Shown here: in pieces, positions 1 to 12,112 of the stretch
Layout: each line of letters begins with the position of its first letter
Numbering within the stretch: the stretch's first letter is position 1
Assembly (NCBI GenBank): GCA_963978905.1
Contig: OZ022256.1
Span: 49,524,001-49,588,000 of the forward strand
DNA: 64,000 bases
Source: Trichostrongylus colubriformis
Taxonomy: Eukaryota > Nematoda > Chromadorea > Rhabditida > Trichostrongylidae
Direction: 5' to 3'
Made by a program: the position numbers and the translations under genes
Notes under the pieces: generated by a model
What the model was told of the DNA's origin: nothing
The model's input: the letters and a program-made list of their open reading frames with translations, nothing else
Databases searched by the model: none

Positions 1-3000
1 GCTGACGTCCACTCAACCAAAACTGCAGAATTAATCACAGCATTGCAGAGCTGTGGATCAGACGTGAATTAGGGGTGAGATCAGCAACTGGCAGTCAGAA
101 TGATTACGTCCACTCTTCTTGTCGGGTAAAAACCCCAAACGAAGGGAATTTTCATGGTAGAATCCAGTTCTTGAAGACCTCTCGTCCCTACACGATTACG
201 GGTCTCTCGTCGTTACATTTCGCCGAACAACTTGCACACTGCTGCTAGGTACAGTACACGTTGGCCGTTGGTGTTGTGGAGACTATGTTACGGTAGACTT
301 ATCAACAACAGGGTGCTGGTCTTCGACCTTCCACAGCCCACACGGGTTACTGTTTGCAGGAGTCTTAAGACACTGTACTTGTAAGTGCAGGGGTAAGTCT
401 GCCAGGCCGCAAAATTAGAATCACAGGACTTGATCGATCTGAACGGGTCTTCGATCCGATGGATTTAAGAAGATGTTCTGATTCCTAACCAGGCTCTACC
501 ATAACTAACAGAGACCAGTCAGTAATCCTCAAAAAATAACTGATCAGAAGGCTCAGGAACAGAGACTTATCTTGACAAACCCCTATGATGGTATTCTGGT
601 GGCAAAAAAACACGAAAAAACCTTGGCATTTTGTTATAACGTTTCCCATATGTCCCATCCATTTTGCCAAACCACGCCCTAACCTACTCCCTGCCAGGTT
701 TGCAAGGACATTTACGAAGACGATTAAACCTCCAATCATGAGTTTTGTTTTTAGGGGGAAGTGGCACGTCAGGGTCATTTTCAACATTCAAGTTATTCAA
801 GGTAACTTCAGGGGCATTTCATTCAAGCATGGGATCCATCCACGCAGGAAGTTCCCTAAGCTGTTGTTGGTGGAAAGCGACAATTCATCCCAAAGTAATT
901 TTCATTTTTGACAGCGCGATTGACGCAGGACACATCTAAAAATTGTACACACGCTGGTGAAGGCGTTTGAATAAACAGTAACGCCGCCAGCATATTCTTC
1001 TCAGAGCTCAATCTAACTGAGCGTACTTTACTTCGATAAATGAATGGTCAAATGGAAGCTGAAATTTGAAGATTAAAGAGTTTTGAAGAGTTTTGCAGCA
1101 CGATTGTAGGAAATTTTGGTTGCCTTCTGCGAACCGATTCATATTTAACAAAAATAAACCGCTTTTTAGCCATGGAAACACCGGCAGATATTTAGCAAGA
1201 CAACTCGAGATGCGCCGTGCCAGCCTTTTACACCCACATAAACATGTACAAATCGAATCACTAAAAATCCCGCGGATATCGTTCGCGTAGCCACTCTTCC
1301 TACCTGTTCCAATACAATATGCACGCTTTTACAATCAAATAAATACATATAAATAATTATAAATATAAGCACTAGAAAATCCAGTATTCTGTGAAATTCC
1401 ATCCTTCGAGTAAATCTGTGGTTTTATCGAGCGAAGATACGACGATTACAAGGGGTTTGACTACCATACGAGTAGCATGGTAATCAAATCCTGTAACGAA
1501 TCCTCTGGAATCAAGCCGGATCCCACAGCTTCCAAGGTTAGTCACTCCGTATCAGACTCGTTTTAGAAGGTCAGAATATTTGTTTGCACTTCATCTAGAT
1601 ACCGCAGCTCTTGCGCTGAGGAGCATTCAGAATCTTATAAGAGCTTTGACTGCCCTAGATGGGGTCACATGATCGCAGCAACTTAAAAAGGGATTGATTG
1701 AAGGTCATTTGGAAGAACATCCGTTTGAAAACCATTGAGGATTCTTCATATTATATTTCTCCATATCAAATAGCAAGGTAGGCCGACGTAAGCAAATTTG
1801 CAAACATTCTTTATGTTCCTAGTAAATAAACGGACAAGTAAGTACATAAGGCCAATATTGTGACATACACAATATCTTGAGAGAGTCTGTAAAACTATCA
1901 GACCACACATTGAGGCATGGTGTTTGATGCCTGTGACAGTGGGCAGTAAAAATCACTGGAAGATAATCTCAGAAGCAATGTAAAACATGAACTTTCTTCC
2001 CATCTTGTACAGTATATCTAGGGAAAGCCTGTAAAACTGAGAGACCACACATTGAGGCATGATGTTTGATGCCTTGACTGTGAGCAATCAAATTAGCAAT
2101 GTAAAACATGAACTTTCTTCTTGTCTCGGAAAGAGATAAACTATTTTCGTGACAGCAACATTCTCAAAAGGGGTTCCACAATGCTCTGCCGTCTTATAGA
2201 AGCTCTTAAAAACGAGCTTAGGACAATAGGAATCTTAAAAACACAGATAGAGGTGGATTTCTGTAAATGAAATGGCAAGTTTTGATAAAATGATCTACAA
2301 AGAAACTGGCGTTTGAAGCCGCGCCTTATGATGAGGCTTTACCCCGCCTCGCCTGGGTGCGCTGCGATGCGTCGGATGCCGACGGCTCAGTAGCTGTAGA
2401 GGGCGGATCAATGGTCAGAACAGCGCTTGCTCAGGATTCTGCATGATGTGGGACAACCACGGTGGTATCATTTTTGCGATGTTATTGTAAATTCAGAGGA
2501 TTTATGAGATTTGGGAATGACGTGAGATGGAGCCGCTAGGTACTGCGCAAGAGCTTATCATTGCATTCAAATATTGGACACATTGACACATTCCTGATGC
2601 ATCCTTTACAGCTCACATTGTACGTAAACGATTCCACATAAGATCATGCAGCACACACTGCCAGAGAAAATCCTAGAAGGTTCCTCCCTTGGGGTACCTC
2701 CAAGGGAGGAAGACCTGCCTGGGTACCCCAGAGAAATCTCTAGTTCTATGTGAAATCCAGATAAAAAAGAGTCCCAAGTACGAGTATTCAAACAAAGCTC
2801 AATTCAGGCGAACTTAGGGCAGGACACTCCAAGGTGTCGAGGAAAATAGCCGCTCAAGTACTACCCCTACCTCCCTTACAACGTCTAAAAACAACGCCCC
2901 CCCCCTCTCTCTCCTCCTTTTTGACCTTTACGTTAACAGTAATTGCTGCCAGACTGTATAGTTACAATGGGTTTTATTGCTATACACTTATACCTGAAGC

Positions 3001-4350
3001 AAAATGATATTTATTACACATATCCTTACACGAGTTCACTATCATCTGCTTACTCCGAGTTTAGATTCTGGTGCTTATCGCCGACCTCTACAGGTACGAC
3101 CCCCCTTGTCCGGACATATACGACCCCCAGTCTAAGAATTCTCAACTCCAGGTGTACCTTGATTTAGGGTACCCACTACTCTTCCATGATATTCCTAGCT
3201 CTTAAACTGAATCCCCGAATTTTCCGCCTGTTTTCGATCCACGCACTCTGCCTACTTTCCAAATCCAACGCGAAATTTTCCCCCTATGAGTGAAATGAAT
3301 GCTGGTTTTGTGGCTGAACACAGTCGCTGTGACCAGTGAAAAGGGTAAGATAACCCAAGCGTCATATTACTCAGTTTCTACAATATTGTCCTTTGCGCTT
3401 TGCTTCGCACTACAACCCGCAAGGACTCTTGCATGCGTGGTGCAAGTCAGATAGCACAAGATAGCAGAAGAACTTGCCAGACGGCGTTTAGTCGGGGTTG
3501 TTTTTCTTTTCAAAAGCCATCAACATCGCACGAGTGGGAATTTTACCTCACATAGGTGAAGAACAAACCAAAGCAGGGCACTGCGCTCCAGAAGAGACAT
3601 TATGCCAGACATCGATTCTTTATAAAGAAATTTACTACCGTAATACAAAATTTCTATTGTTTTGTTGTTCTCGATGAAAATCGATCACTGAGAGTGAGAA
3701 GCGAAAGGAATGAAGGATCATGTGCACTTGATGCGTCTTTTGAAGGAACCAATCAATTTCAGAAACTGGGGAGTGTGCGGATATGACAGCGAATCGCTTC
3801 GCGGCGTTTCGCTCGCGGGGCCACCAGTACGACTCGCCGTATCGATTGCCCTTGGGAGCCGGCCGAGCGTGACTGCGTCACATCTGCGCTTCCACTCATG
3901 CCACACTGCCTCGCTTGAAGACTGCCATGCCCTGCCACTGAAACTCGCACCCGCCGCGCCGCTCGTCGCGGGCGGCCACGCGATTTGCTGTCATATCTGC
4001 ACACAACCTCGAAAATGGGGTGAAGACGGGTCCATTTCATTACCAACCGACCCGCAGGCGATCTACTGGCCATTTTTTATTTCCAAGTTTCTTGATGCTT
4101 GTAGTGTTCTTTTAGTTTCCCTTGAAAATTTGAATTCCTTCACAGTTTTTCCCTGCGTTACAGGTGGGGAGAACAGTGAAACCGCAAGGAAATTGGGAAG
4201 TACCTTCTTTTAACAGTTTTTTGAAAATTTTCTTTATTCTTTTCTTCATTTTTGTGTTCTTCGGAGCGAAAATTTATGACGATGTTGCGAGTCGGCCTGG
4301 AAAGCTGCGAGAGGGCATTGCGGTGAGCGTCAAGTTTCATTTTGAAAACT
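1..4350. other. Intergenic stretch, no confident gene
   Basis: Only short open frames occur here and none carries a motif I recognise. A GC-rich patch lies around 3780-4000, open on both strands for 100-160 codons, with no recognisable protein. A local tandem duplication (1872-2130) and a small inverted repeat around 2680-2720 are the only structures seen. Confidence 0.5.
1872..2130. repeat. Imperfect tandem duplication, two units
   Basis: Two head-to-tail units, about 1872-2007 and 2015-2130, share the blocks GACCACACATTGAGGCATG and GCAATGTAAAACATGAACT. The second unit lacks roughly 20 bp of the middle of the first. No coding potential is apparent. Confidence 0.8.
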
Positions 4351-4359
4351 AACCTTTTT

Positions 4360-4460
4360 GAGTATTATTTTGGGAAAGGTGATAGTCAGAAGGAGCAATG
4401 TCTGGAGAGTATGGCGGGTGGGGCAAGACATCCCAGCCGAGCTCGCAATTCGCTCCGAAT
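4360..4460 (-). pseudogene. mariner transposase fragment
   Basis: The minus strand reads ELGWDVLPHPPYSPDIAPSDYHL, interrupted only in this listing by its length; it matches the segment around the third catalytic Asp of mariner DD34D transposases (the Asp of SDYH is retained). Only about 30 codons are recognisable and no TIR flanks them. It sits next to an unrelated TIR element (4522-5029). It is a dead relic. Confidence 0.75.
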
Positions 4461-4521
4461 GTTATAGGCCGAAGTCGAAGGGAATAAATGTCAAAAGTGA
4501 AAACTGTCAACAGTCTACATA

Positions 4522-5029
4522 CAGTAGCGCTCAAAAGTCTTCGGCCAAATGGTTTCTTACTTTGGTTTTTCACTTGTAAATTCTTTGCGACTTAACCGAT
4601 CTAAGAGAAATCTTAGTATGTTGAACTTGGAGACACTGCATACTGAATATCTAAGTTCTCAGCGGTGTAAGTTACGTGGTTAAATGCAATTTTTTGTTTT
4701 TGGAGTGCCATCCCTATGCCGTCCCACTGTGCCGTTGTCATCAAAAGTCGTGGTCTTTCTACAAAATATTGAAGTTCTCTGAGGCTCGCTCGTTTTGTTT
4801 TTGTAAAGAAAGCCGTTTTTCTTTACCAAGCCTTTTTCTTTTTTCGGTGGTCTTGTAGTAAATTCTTGTAAAAAACCATGAGAAGAGTCAAGTGGCACTC
4901 AAATAGAAGGAAATGTTGACAATAGATTCTTGTACCACATATCAAAATTTTGTCAACTTTGGTCAAGTTGAAAAAAGTCATGACAAAAAGTTTTGGCCGA
5001 AGACTTTTGAGCGCTACTGCAAATCAGTT
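4522..5029. mobile_element. Tc1-like non-autonomous TIR element
   Basis: Inverted ends CAGTAGCGCTCAAAAGTCTT and AAGACTTTTGAGCGCTACTG bound about 508 bp; the match extends inward through TCGGCCAAA. A TA precedes the left end; the right flank reads CA, so the TA duplication is decayed. The interior contains only short frames and no transposase motif. The CAGT start resembles Tc1-family termini. Confidence 0.8.
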
Positions 5030-6640
5030 GAAAAACGAACATACCCTAGCTCCACAGTGATCTTTATTCTCCAGAGCTGAACGACATTCTGCCCAAGAGC
5101 CTAAGAACTTTCGTTGATCAGTGCCTATTTCAACGAGGGTTGGTAGTGCTAAAGTAAGGTTTTATGTTGTCATGGGCGGGCTCGCCACGGGCTGTGGGGC
5201 TACATACATAGTGCTTCAGCGGATACTCTTGTCGAGGAGTAGACTAAAATTTCAACACAAAAAAAAGGGGGGCTGAAAAACTTCACGGCCATTGCAAAAG
5301 TGCAGGTGCCAAGAGGCATGCTATCGATCGTGAGAAGATTGGATCGACGAAATCCCGGTAGTGAAGGTAGAACGAGAAGAAGAAGAAAGACTTCAGAAGA
5401 AAAAGAGTATCGAACAATTCAGGACGACGGGTGAAGTGGAAACTTGCCCTTATATCTACTTTCGGGCTGGCTTCTAGGCCAAAGGTCAGCAAGACCATTT
5501 GCTTATGGGGTGTGGAAGGAGCCCTCAACTACGTTTTACTTTGGTATTCGTCAGCACCCCCAAAATCGATACTCAGCGTGACGACCTATGAAAGTTATGG
5601 TAAACTGTGTCTTTAAGAAAATGACTTCAGCATGATCGATGAATGAGAAGCCAGCAAGCACTTCCTGGCACTTGAACCTGATCCGACATCAGTAGTTTAA
5701 CTTTGTTCATCAAAATTGACTGATGACTGATTGAAAAAGCGCTTGAAAATAAGTGAAAGGACTAGAATTACGCTCTCGCTGCCTTGAAAAAATCGGGCCC
5801 GTAACCTAATGGTGTGCATCACGGGCTTCTTTTCTAGGCCAAAATAGAATCTCATGGATATGGGATGGGAGCCAGCAATTAAACGAGAGATCACTATCGA
5901 AAGGCTCCGATGTTAAAGTGATAAGTAAAGTAGGATAAGTAGGGGTAGGTACTGGTAAGACATCACCCTTTCCCTAGTTTGGCACCTTATCAAACGCTTT
6001 AATCAATAAATATTTAGCTGAGACGATTCTTGATTTCCAATTTAGGACACTAGGGCTCTGTATGAATACGTGAGTTCATTTCAGACAAGGCATTGAAATT
6101 TACGATCAAAACGAGAAAACTAAGTGAGAAGAAAAAGGAGATACGACTAAACGAATAGCGAGCCATATGGTGGAGAATTCCTAAGAAATGGAAAAGATCC
6201 TGAATGGATGAGCTAGTGCTTCTTCTCAACCCGTTGTATTCACAAAGCACTCCATTTCGTTGTGATTAATTTTAGAAGCACATTTGAATAAAGCATTCAG
6301 ACCGTTTGTGAGCAGAGGTTTCCCTGTCCAATGGCAAAACTGCAGCGTTGGTACTTCTTGGTGCATAAACCTCATTCCCCCCCCCCCCCAATACATGAAA
6401 TTAATTAGTAAAAAATTCAAAAAATTCAAATCCGATCACAAAATTTCCTTTGATTTCTGCATACATGTATAAATCTCGAGGATCACACAGTGAAGTGATG
6501 AATCTGCTTACTTGGGTCCTTGAGAGCCCAGGGTTTGCCCCACAAGGTGCATGGTTAAAATTTCCTAAGATCAATGAAGTACCAAATAAATAAGTTAGTC
6601 AATTGGAACGAAGTCCAAATGTAATTAGCTTGCTGAGTTA
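5030..6640. other. Intergenic stretch, no confident gene
   Basis: Short frames only on both strands, with no domain or splice structure that I can support. A homopolymeric C run lies around 6378-6389. Confidence 0.5.
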
Positions 6641-6654
6641 TGGGGAAAAGCCAT

Positions 6655-6728
6655 GGTCTCGGAAGGGACTCGAACCTGCACTGCATGCTTTCAGGGCATA
6701 TGTGCTAATCCATTACACCACCGAGACC
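6655..6728 (-). pseudogene. tRNA-like sequence (tRNA pseudogene or SINE head)
   Basis: The minus strand folds as a near-cloverleaf: acceptor GTCTCGG/CCGAGAC perfect, D arm GTGT/GCAC around AATGGATTA, anticodon stem TATGC/GCATG perfect with loop CCTGAAA, and a B-box GGTTCGAGTCC. Against a functional tRNA, position 33 is C instead of U and two of five T-stem pairs are lost. The downstream tail (GCTGAGTTAT, then an AAAAGC block) recurs at 30042-30115, so this is probably the head of a tRNA-derived SINE and not a working serine-type tRNA. Confidence 0.6.
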
Positions 6729-7261
6729 TCTTTCATCTTTAAACCAGCCTCTGAATAGAATATTTACCATGACTTGTCCTTATTTTGCCCTTTATCACAG
6801 CATAAAATTAGCAGCTATCAAAATTAAAAATCAAAGATCAAAGTTCAGCATCATTATAGAATGTAGGTAAGTAGTCAAAGGTAGATGGTGACGAAGGGTT
6901 TTTAAAACAGCAACAGAGGAAGCGAAGTGCAGGAAAAGTGACGAGTGACAGGAATGAACGCCGCTTAAGAGAGGTCGTCGTTCGCGGCAGAACGGCGAGG
7001 CAGACAGGGCAAGCTAACGTGGTCGGGACGGCGGACTACATACATACATGTGTGAAAGTGCAATCGCCATCGACCGCACGTAGGCTCCGATCGCTGCTGG
7101 CACGCGGTTCGCGCCCAGCGACGTCCACCACCACCGCTCGACGGTGATCCTGCCCTTCGGGTTTCACGTTTCTGGCCCCGGCCCATGGTGTATCGGTCGG
7201 TGTGTTACTTTTCCACGGCTCCTTGCTAATTTACCGATGAGAGGGCGGCTGCCGTGGTGTA

Positions 7262-8007
7262 CAGGGGGTGCAAAAAGTAATTTTGTCTCCCCCTTTTTCA
7301 ACCCCATTTTAGTCGACCTACAGCAGATTCTGTTGAGGTGATTTCATCCCCAGATTCAAGAGCAGACCTCACTCTATCAATATACTCCGTGGCAGCCTTC
7401 TGCGTGAGCAGGAACGAGAGCGAGGAAAGAGTGAACAAGATGTGTCACCTCAACTGGGCTAAATCCGAAATTTGTTCGCCCTCGTTCACAACCTTGCTGA
7501 GGTCCATTCACTATGGGTACCTGAGGGGATTCATACTGGGTGGTGTTCTTTAAGATCTGGTTTTTTCCAGGTTCCCAGCGCTCTTCGTTTCCAAAAGCCA
7601 AAACGTGTCCTTACCACTGAAACCCCTCCGGAGGCGGAGTTGAGGCATGAAAAATGATACTTCGGATTATAGCAGCCTTGTCCAAGCAGCAGGGGCTCTG
7701 TAACTTCCATGAACCGAAGGGCCATTCCTCAGGAAGCTTCCCACAAAAGACCTACCACGGAGCCTGGCTCCACTGTTTTAGGCGGATATTGATACTGTAG
7801 GTACTCCGAAGCCCGACTGCGCCGAATGAAATCTCCATATTTTTATAAAGGTGAACGTAGGGAGCCACAGATTATTCCTGCTTTTAGAGGAACGTTTTGG
7901 GAATATTTTGCCCTAATACTTTTATCTTTTTCGTTTTCCTATGTTTTGTATAATTGGCAGATGTGAGCCGTGGGCAGAATTATTTACTTTTCTTCTGGCA
8001 GCCCCTG
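7262..8007 (+). mobile_element. 0.75 kb TA-flanked TIR element, copy A
   Basis: The ends CAGGGGGTGC...GCAGCCCCTG are flanked by TA on both sides, typical of Tc1/mariner targets. The body is shared in inverted orientation with 8221-8940. The plus strand near 7340-7550 (SPDSRADLTLSIYSV..., then YGYLRGFILGG) is weakly like the C-terminal part of maT/DD37D-type transposases; this is inference from motif spacing only. The element is too short to be autonomous. Confidence 0.7.
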
Positions 8008-8220
8008 TAGTTCTGCGTGCACTTTAAGGACATAGGTGCAAAAAATTGACCCGTTTGGGATGGGATGTTTAATCTCCGAAAATTGCCCTCGGAGAACATC
8101 ATTTACATACATGCGCTTATATGGGTAGTAAATATTTATATACCTTTTGTTTGATAACTATTTTTAGTGAGTTCTAGAGTATCTCAGATAGCTATTCGAA
8201 GAAAAAACTTTAATAGTATA

Positions 8221-8940
8221 CAGGGGGTACCAAAAAATAAAGTAATTTTGCTCACGGCTCAGATCCGCCTATTATACAAAACATAGGGAGACGAAAGAGG
8301 TAAAAGCATTGGGGCAAAATATTGTCGAAATGTTCCTCTAGAAACAGGAGCAAGCTGATACTCACTACTTCCACCTTCTTCAAAATACGAAGCCTTCAGT
8401 CGGCGCAGTCGGGTTCAGGGCACTAACGGTATCAAGGTAAGCTTAAAACAGTGGAGCAAGGTTTCGTGGTGGGTCTTCTGTGGGAAGCTTCCCAAGGACT
8501 GGCCCTTCGGTTCGTGGAAGGCACAGAGCCCTTGCTGCTCGGACAACGCTGCTATGATCCGAAATATCATTTTTCATGCCTCAAACCTGCCTTCGGTGGG
8601 GTTTCAGTGGTAACGGAACGTTCTGGCTCTTGGAAACGAAGGGCGTTGGGAACCTATGAATCCCTTCAGGTATCCAGAGTGAACGGACCTTCGCAAGATT
8701 GTGAACGAGGGCAACGAATTTTCGGATTTTGCCCCGCTTAAGTGACACATCTTGTTCACTCGAAACGAGCAACCGTTCCTGCTCGTGCAGAAGGCTGTTA
8801 CGGAGAATAGTGGTAGAGTGAGGTCTGCTGCTTACTTAAGGGATGGAAATACCTGGTCAGAATTTGCTGAAGTTCGACTAAAGTAGGGTTGAGAGTGGAG
8901 GAGAAAAATTATTTTTTGGCACCCCATGTGTATTCTAACA
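8221..8940 (-). mobile_element. 0.72 kb TA-flanked TIR element, copy B (inverted)
   Basis: This is the reverse-oriented relative of copy A. It starts CAGGGGGTACCAAAAAATAA and ends with a GGCACCCC block, with TA at 8219-8220 and 8941-8942. Both copies keep an open frame of 64-96 codons containing TEPLLLGQ and PKYHFSCL on the strand opposite to the transposase-like one, most likely a shadow frame preserved by sequence similarity. The 213-bp spacer between the copies shows nothing recognisable. Confidence 0.7.
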
Positions 8941-9142
8941 GTCCCTTTTCAAGACGCGCCATGCAGTTGACTTCCCAGAACGATAGTGGCTTTGACTTCG
9001 CGATAACCTGAGGAGATTAATGTAAATCTTCGTCACAGTTTCTTCCCCGTTTTTGAGTCTAATAGGATCTTTATATGGGAGTATTCTCTTTGGAGAGCTT
9101 TCGTTATATTTGGCGCATCTCGACAGTCGATCTCCAAAAATA

Positions 9143-10509
9143 TTGGGTTGAGGAATAAGTCCCTGCGGTTTTTTTAAACCCCGTTTTTCACATTGTTCCT
9201 CCATCTTTCGACGAAGCCTATACATGTTTTCGATAGAGCTTTTTTTGCTCTACAAAAGGCTCGTATCCGTTTTTCGATTCCCTCGACTACCAAATATTTA
9301 TGAGGTTTGGAAGTAAAGTAAGCTAAGGGCAAAAAATTGGCACTTGCGCACCTCATTTTTCTCGTCTGCCATCGAGGTTAAAAAATCTATGTGTATATGT
9401 TTTCGATAGAGCTTTTTTAGCTCTACAGAATGGTACTACTTTCTATTCGAATCGCTCAATTTTTTGCTGTTTTTAAGACTCACAAATGCAGCACTCGCAA
9501 AAGTGTGCACTTTCGTTATCTTCTCTTTCTCGCCTACCATCGGGATTGGAGAGGATGTGCATATATGCATTCGATAGAGCTTTTCTTGCTCTACAGGTTG
9601 ATAAATTTTTTCTTTTGTATCTTCTCATATTTTAGCATTTAGGAATAAGTATCTACCTGTTTTTCAACTCGGAATTGCGTTATGAAAATAAAATTTTTTG
9701 GCGGGTTGTTTTGTATTGTTCGATAGAGCTCTTTTCGCTCTACAAGATAGTATTCACGGTTTTTGTTAGAACTAATTTTTCTCATTTTTCAGATCATTTA
9801 AATCGACGAAATCGAGCATTTCCGACACATCTTGTCGGAAATGCTCGATTTCGTCGACTTTAAAATGATCTGAAAAATGAGAAAAATTAGTTCTAACAAA
9901 AACCGTGAATACTATCTTGTAGAGCGAAAAGAGCTCTATCGAACAATACAAAACAACCCGCCAAAAAAATTTATTTACATAACGCAATTTCGAGTTGAAA
10001 AACAGGTAGATACTTATTCCTAAATGCTAAAATATGAGAAGATACAAAAGAAAAAATTTATCAACCTGTAGAGCAAGAAAAGCTCTATCGAATGCATATA
10101 TGCACATCCTCTCCAATCCCGACGGTAGGCGAGAAAGAGAAGATAACGAAAAAGCACAATTTTGCGAGTGCTGCATTTGTGAGTCTTAAAAACAGCAAAA
10201 AATTGAGCGATTCGAATAGAAAGTAGTACCATTCTGTAGAGCTAAAAAAGCTCTATCGAAAACATATACACATGCATTTTTTGATATCGATGACAGACGA
10301 AAAAGATGCCAATTTTTTGCCCTTAGCTTACTTTGCTTCCAAACCTCATAAATATTTGGTAGTCGAGGGAATCGAAAAACGGATACGAGCATTTTGTAGA
10401 GCAAAAAAAAAGCTCTATCGAAAACATGTATAGGCTTCGTCGAAAGATGGAGGGAACAATGCGAAAAACGGGGTTTAAAAAAACCGCGGGGACTTATTCC
10501 TCAACCCAA
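9143..10509. mobile_element. 1.37 kb foldback (palindromic) element, copy 1
   Basis: The two arms (about 9143-9820 and 9840-10509) are near-perfect inverted copies meeting at about 9830. Termini are TTGGGTTGAGGAATAAGT and its complement, flanked by TA on both sides (9141-9142, 10510-10511). Each arm carries four boxes of the form TTCGATAGAGCT-(T-rich)-AGCTCTAC, at about 9227, 9400, 9567 and 9717 in the left arm and mirrored in the right, spaced about 150-173 bp. Each box is itself a small hairpin. No transposase is encoded; mobility would need a Tc1/mariner enzyme in trans (inference from the TA flanks). A second copy lies at 24880-26221. Confidence 0.9.
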
Positions 10510-12112
10510 TACAACCACATCTGCAAAAGTAATTTTTCTCGAGACATGAGGAAGTGGATCATGATAAACGGCGGAAGAGTGAGTGAAGATAGCTCACGGT
10601 AGGTCTTTGTCCTCTACAGGACAAGACCCCCTGGGCAATTTTATACAGTGCTCAGGAAGTACGAAAGAAACCTTATGGGACCATCACTTAAGGTTCGAGT
10701 TGAAGCGCACCAGAATTGTTGCAATAGCACCCCAAGGGCGAGCTTTTCAACGCAAGCTTCGCTACACATTGTCTCTTTTGAACCCCAAATGTTCGTGTAC
10801 CAAGAGTATTGTTTCCATCCTACCTTGTCTCTCTTCCGATGCCTTGAACGCTGCCTTTCGAATATTAGTGCTCATTTTAATCGTTAGAGAGTTACAAAGG
10901 AGATAGCCACAGAACATCGCATGATTATCCAAAAATGTTGTTATTTTCTATTTGTTTTGTTTACTTTAATACTAAGGAGGCCTGATAATAGTGCACCATT
11001 TTCACAATCAATCCGAAAGCGTTTGCCTTGTCAAACGTTAAACAGGCAACTCCGAGCCCACAGTGTATTTTGCACTATGTTTCCTATTTATTTGTACACT
11101 AAGCACGAACAACAAGATTTTTGCTGACAAAGAGCTGTTGCTCGTTCGTATACTGGCTTGATGTGAATCATCCAAGAACGCACGGACTCGCCTGGGTGTG
11201 CACCCTTATGTCAGGATTTCGCACCGCGGCACGTCGCAAGCGAATCAATGCGACGAGTTAAAGGCGCCATGTTGTTGGGTACCGAAGCGATTACAAGTCA
11301 ACTGCGTACCGCACCCTTCGCATTACCGTTTAATCGTTCCAAGACCCAACTACCGCGACACGCATAGCTCGCACACACTGTGTCGCCCGCTGCTCGTCGT
11401 CGTGCGAAATCCTGACATAAGACACACCCGACACGCCATGCCTGTGTAAGCGAAATATAAGTCGATATTTTCAGATGTGGAAGCAGGTGCAGTGTAGGTC
11501 GACGAAAAAGTCGTATTTGATATTTGTTCGGATGAATGTTGAAAAAATTATGGTGTACGATTTTTTGCGAATTTTTTTACGGACATAAAGGACACATACC
11601 CTAACGCTCGCTCTCGTCGATTTGTTGTCGCACTTAAATCAGGCTGCACAAACACTTTCTCCGAGGATTGTTGCGAGGTGGGGTGATATTGAAATACGTA
11701 CAGAGGAAACTGTAATAATGTGGCCGACATCACGGCAGTCGTCTTCTTGCGCCAAGGGAACTGCGCCAGTATGCATGTTTAGTGCAGGGGTTAATATTAT
11801 GAATATCAGTTTGATGAATAATTGTTGTGGTTTTTCATTCGATAAAAACGTAAAAAAATGATTAGCGGGTGGTTGGACTTATGAAGACACAAAAATTTCG
11901 TTATCAAAAACAAAAAGAGAGAAGTGGCTAGTTTCATTAGAGCCTTTCCAAGATTCACGATCTTATGAATGTGAGACCAGCGTTTCGGCATCTCCGCCTT
12001 CTTCAGAGCCTGAACAGTCGGAAAGATTTAGACCTAGTCCACTCAAGAATACCGATAAATTTTGAATAGAATACTAATACGTTATCGATCAGTCGGAGGA
12101 AAAGGAAAACTA
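10510..12112. other. Gene-free stretch with one MITE
   Basis: Apart from the MITE at 11194-11429, only short frames without recognisable motifs are seen. Confidence 0.45.
11194..11429. mobile_element. MITE with 8-bp flanking repeat (hAT-like)
   Basis: The ends GGGTGTGCACCCTTATGTCA and the complementary TGACATAAGACACACCC match through a shared TCAGGATTTCGCAC block. The flanks read GACTCGCC (11185-11192) and GACACGCC (11430-11437), an 8-bp target duplication with one mismatch, as in hAT elements. Part of its interior (TTGGGT...GAAGCGATTA) recurs around 47461-47527. Confidence 0.75.

Noticed and set aside
3710..4213. 167-codon open frame on the plus strand with overlapping frames on the minus strand
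   Set aside because: It is open in several registers at once because of GC-rich composition, with no domain, splice site or codon pattern to support coding.
6655..6728. Functional tRNA-Ser(UGA)
   Set aside because: Position 33 is C, two T-stem pairs are lost, there is no long variable arm, and the unit recurs as a dispersed repeat.
8451..8741. 96-codon frame as a real gene
   Set aside because: It lies entirely inside TIR element copy B, and the matching frame in copy A is simply its homologue.
9143..10509. CRISPR-like array, because of the regularly spaced short repeats
   Set aside because: The boxes are inverted hairpins inside a TA-flanked eukaryotic transposon, spaced by homologous and not unique sequence, in an intron-bearing genome.
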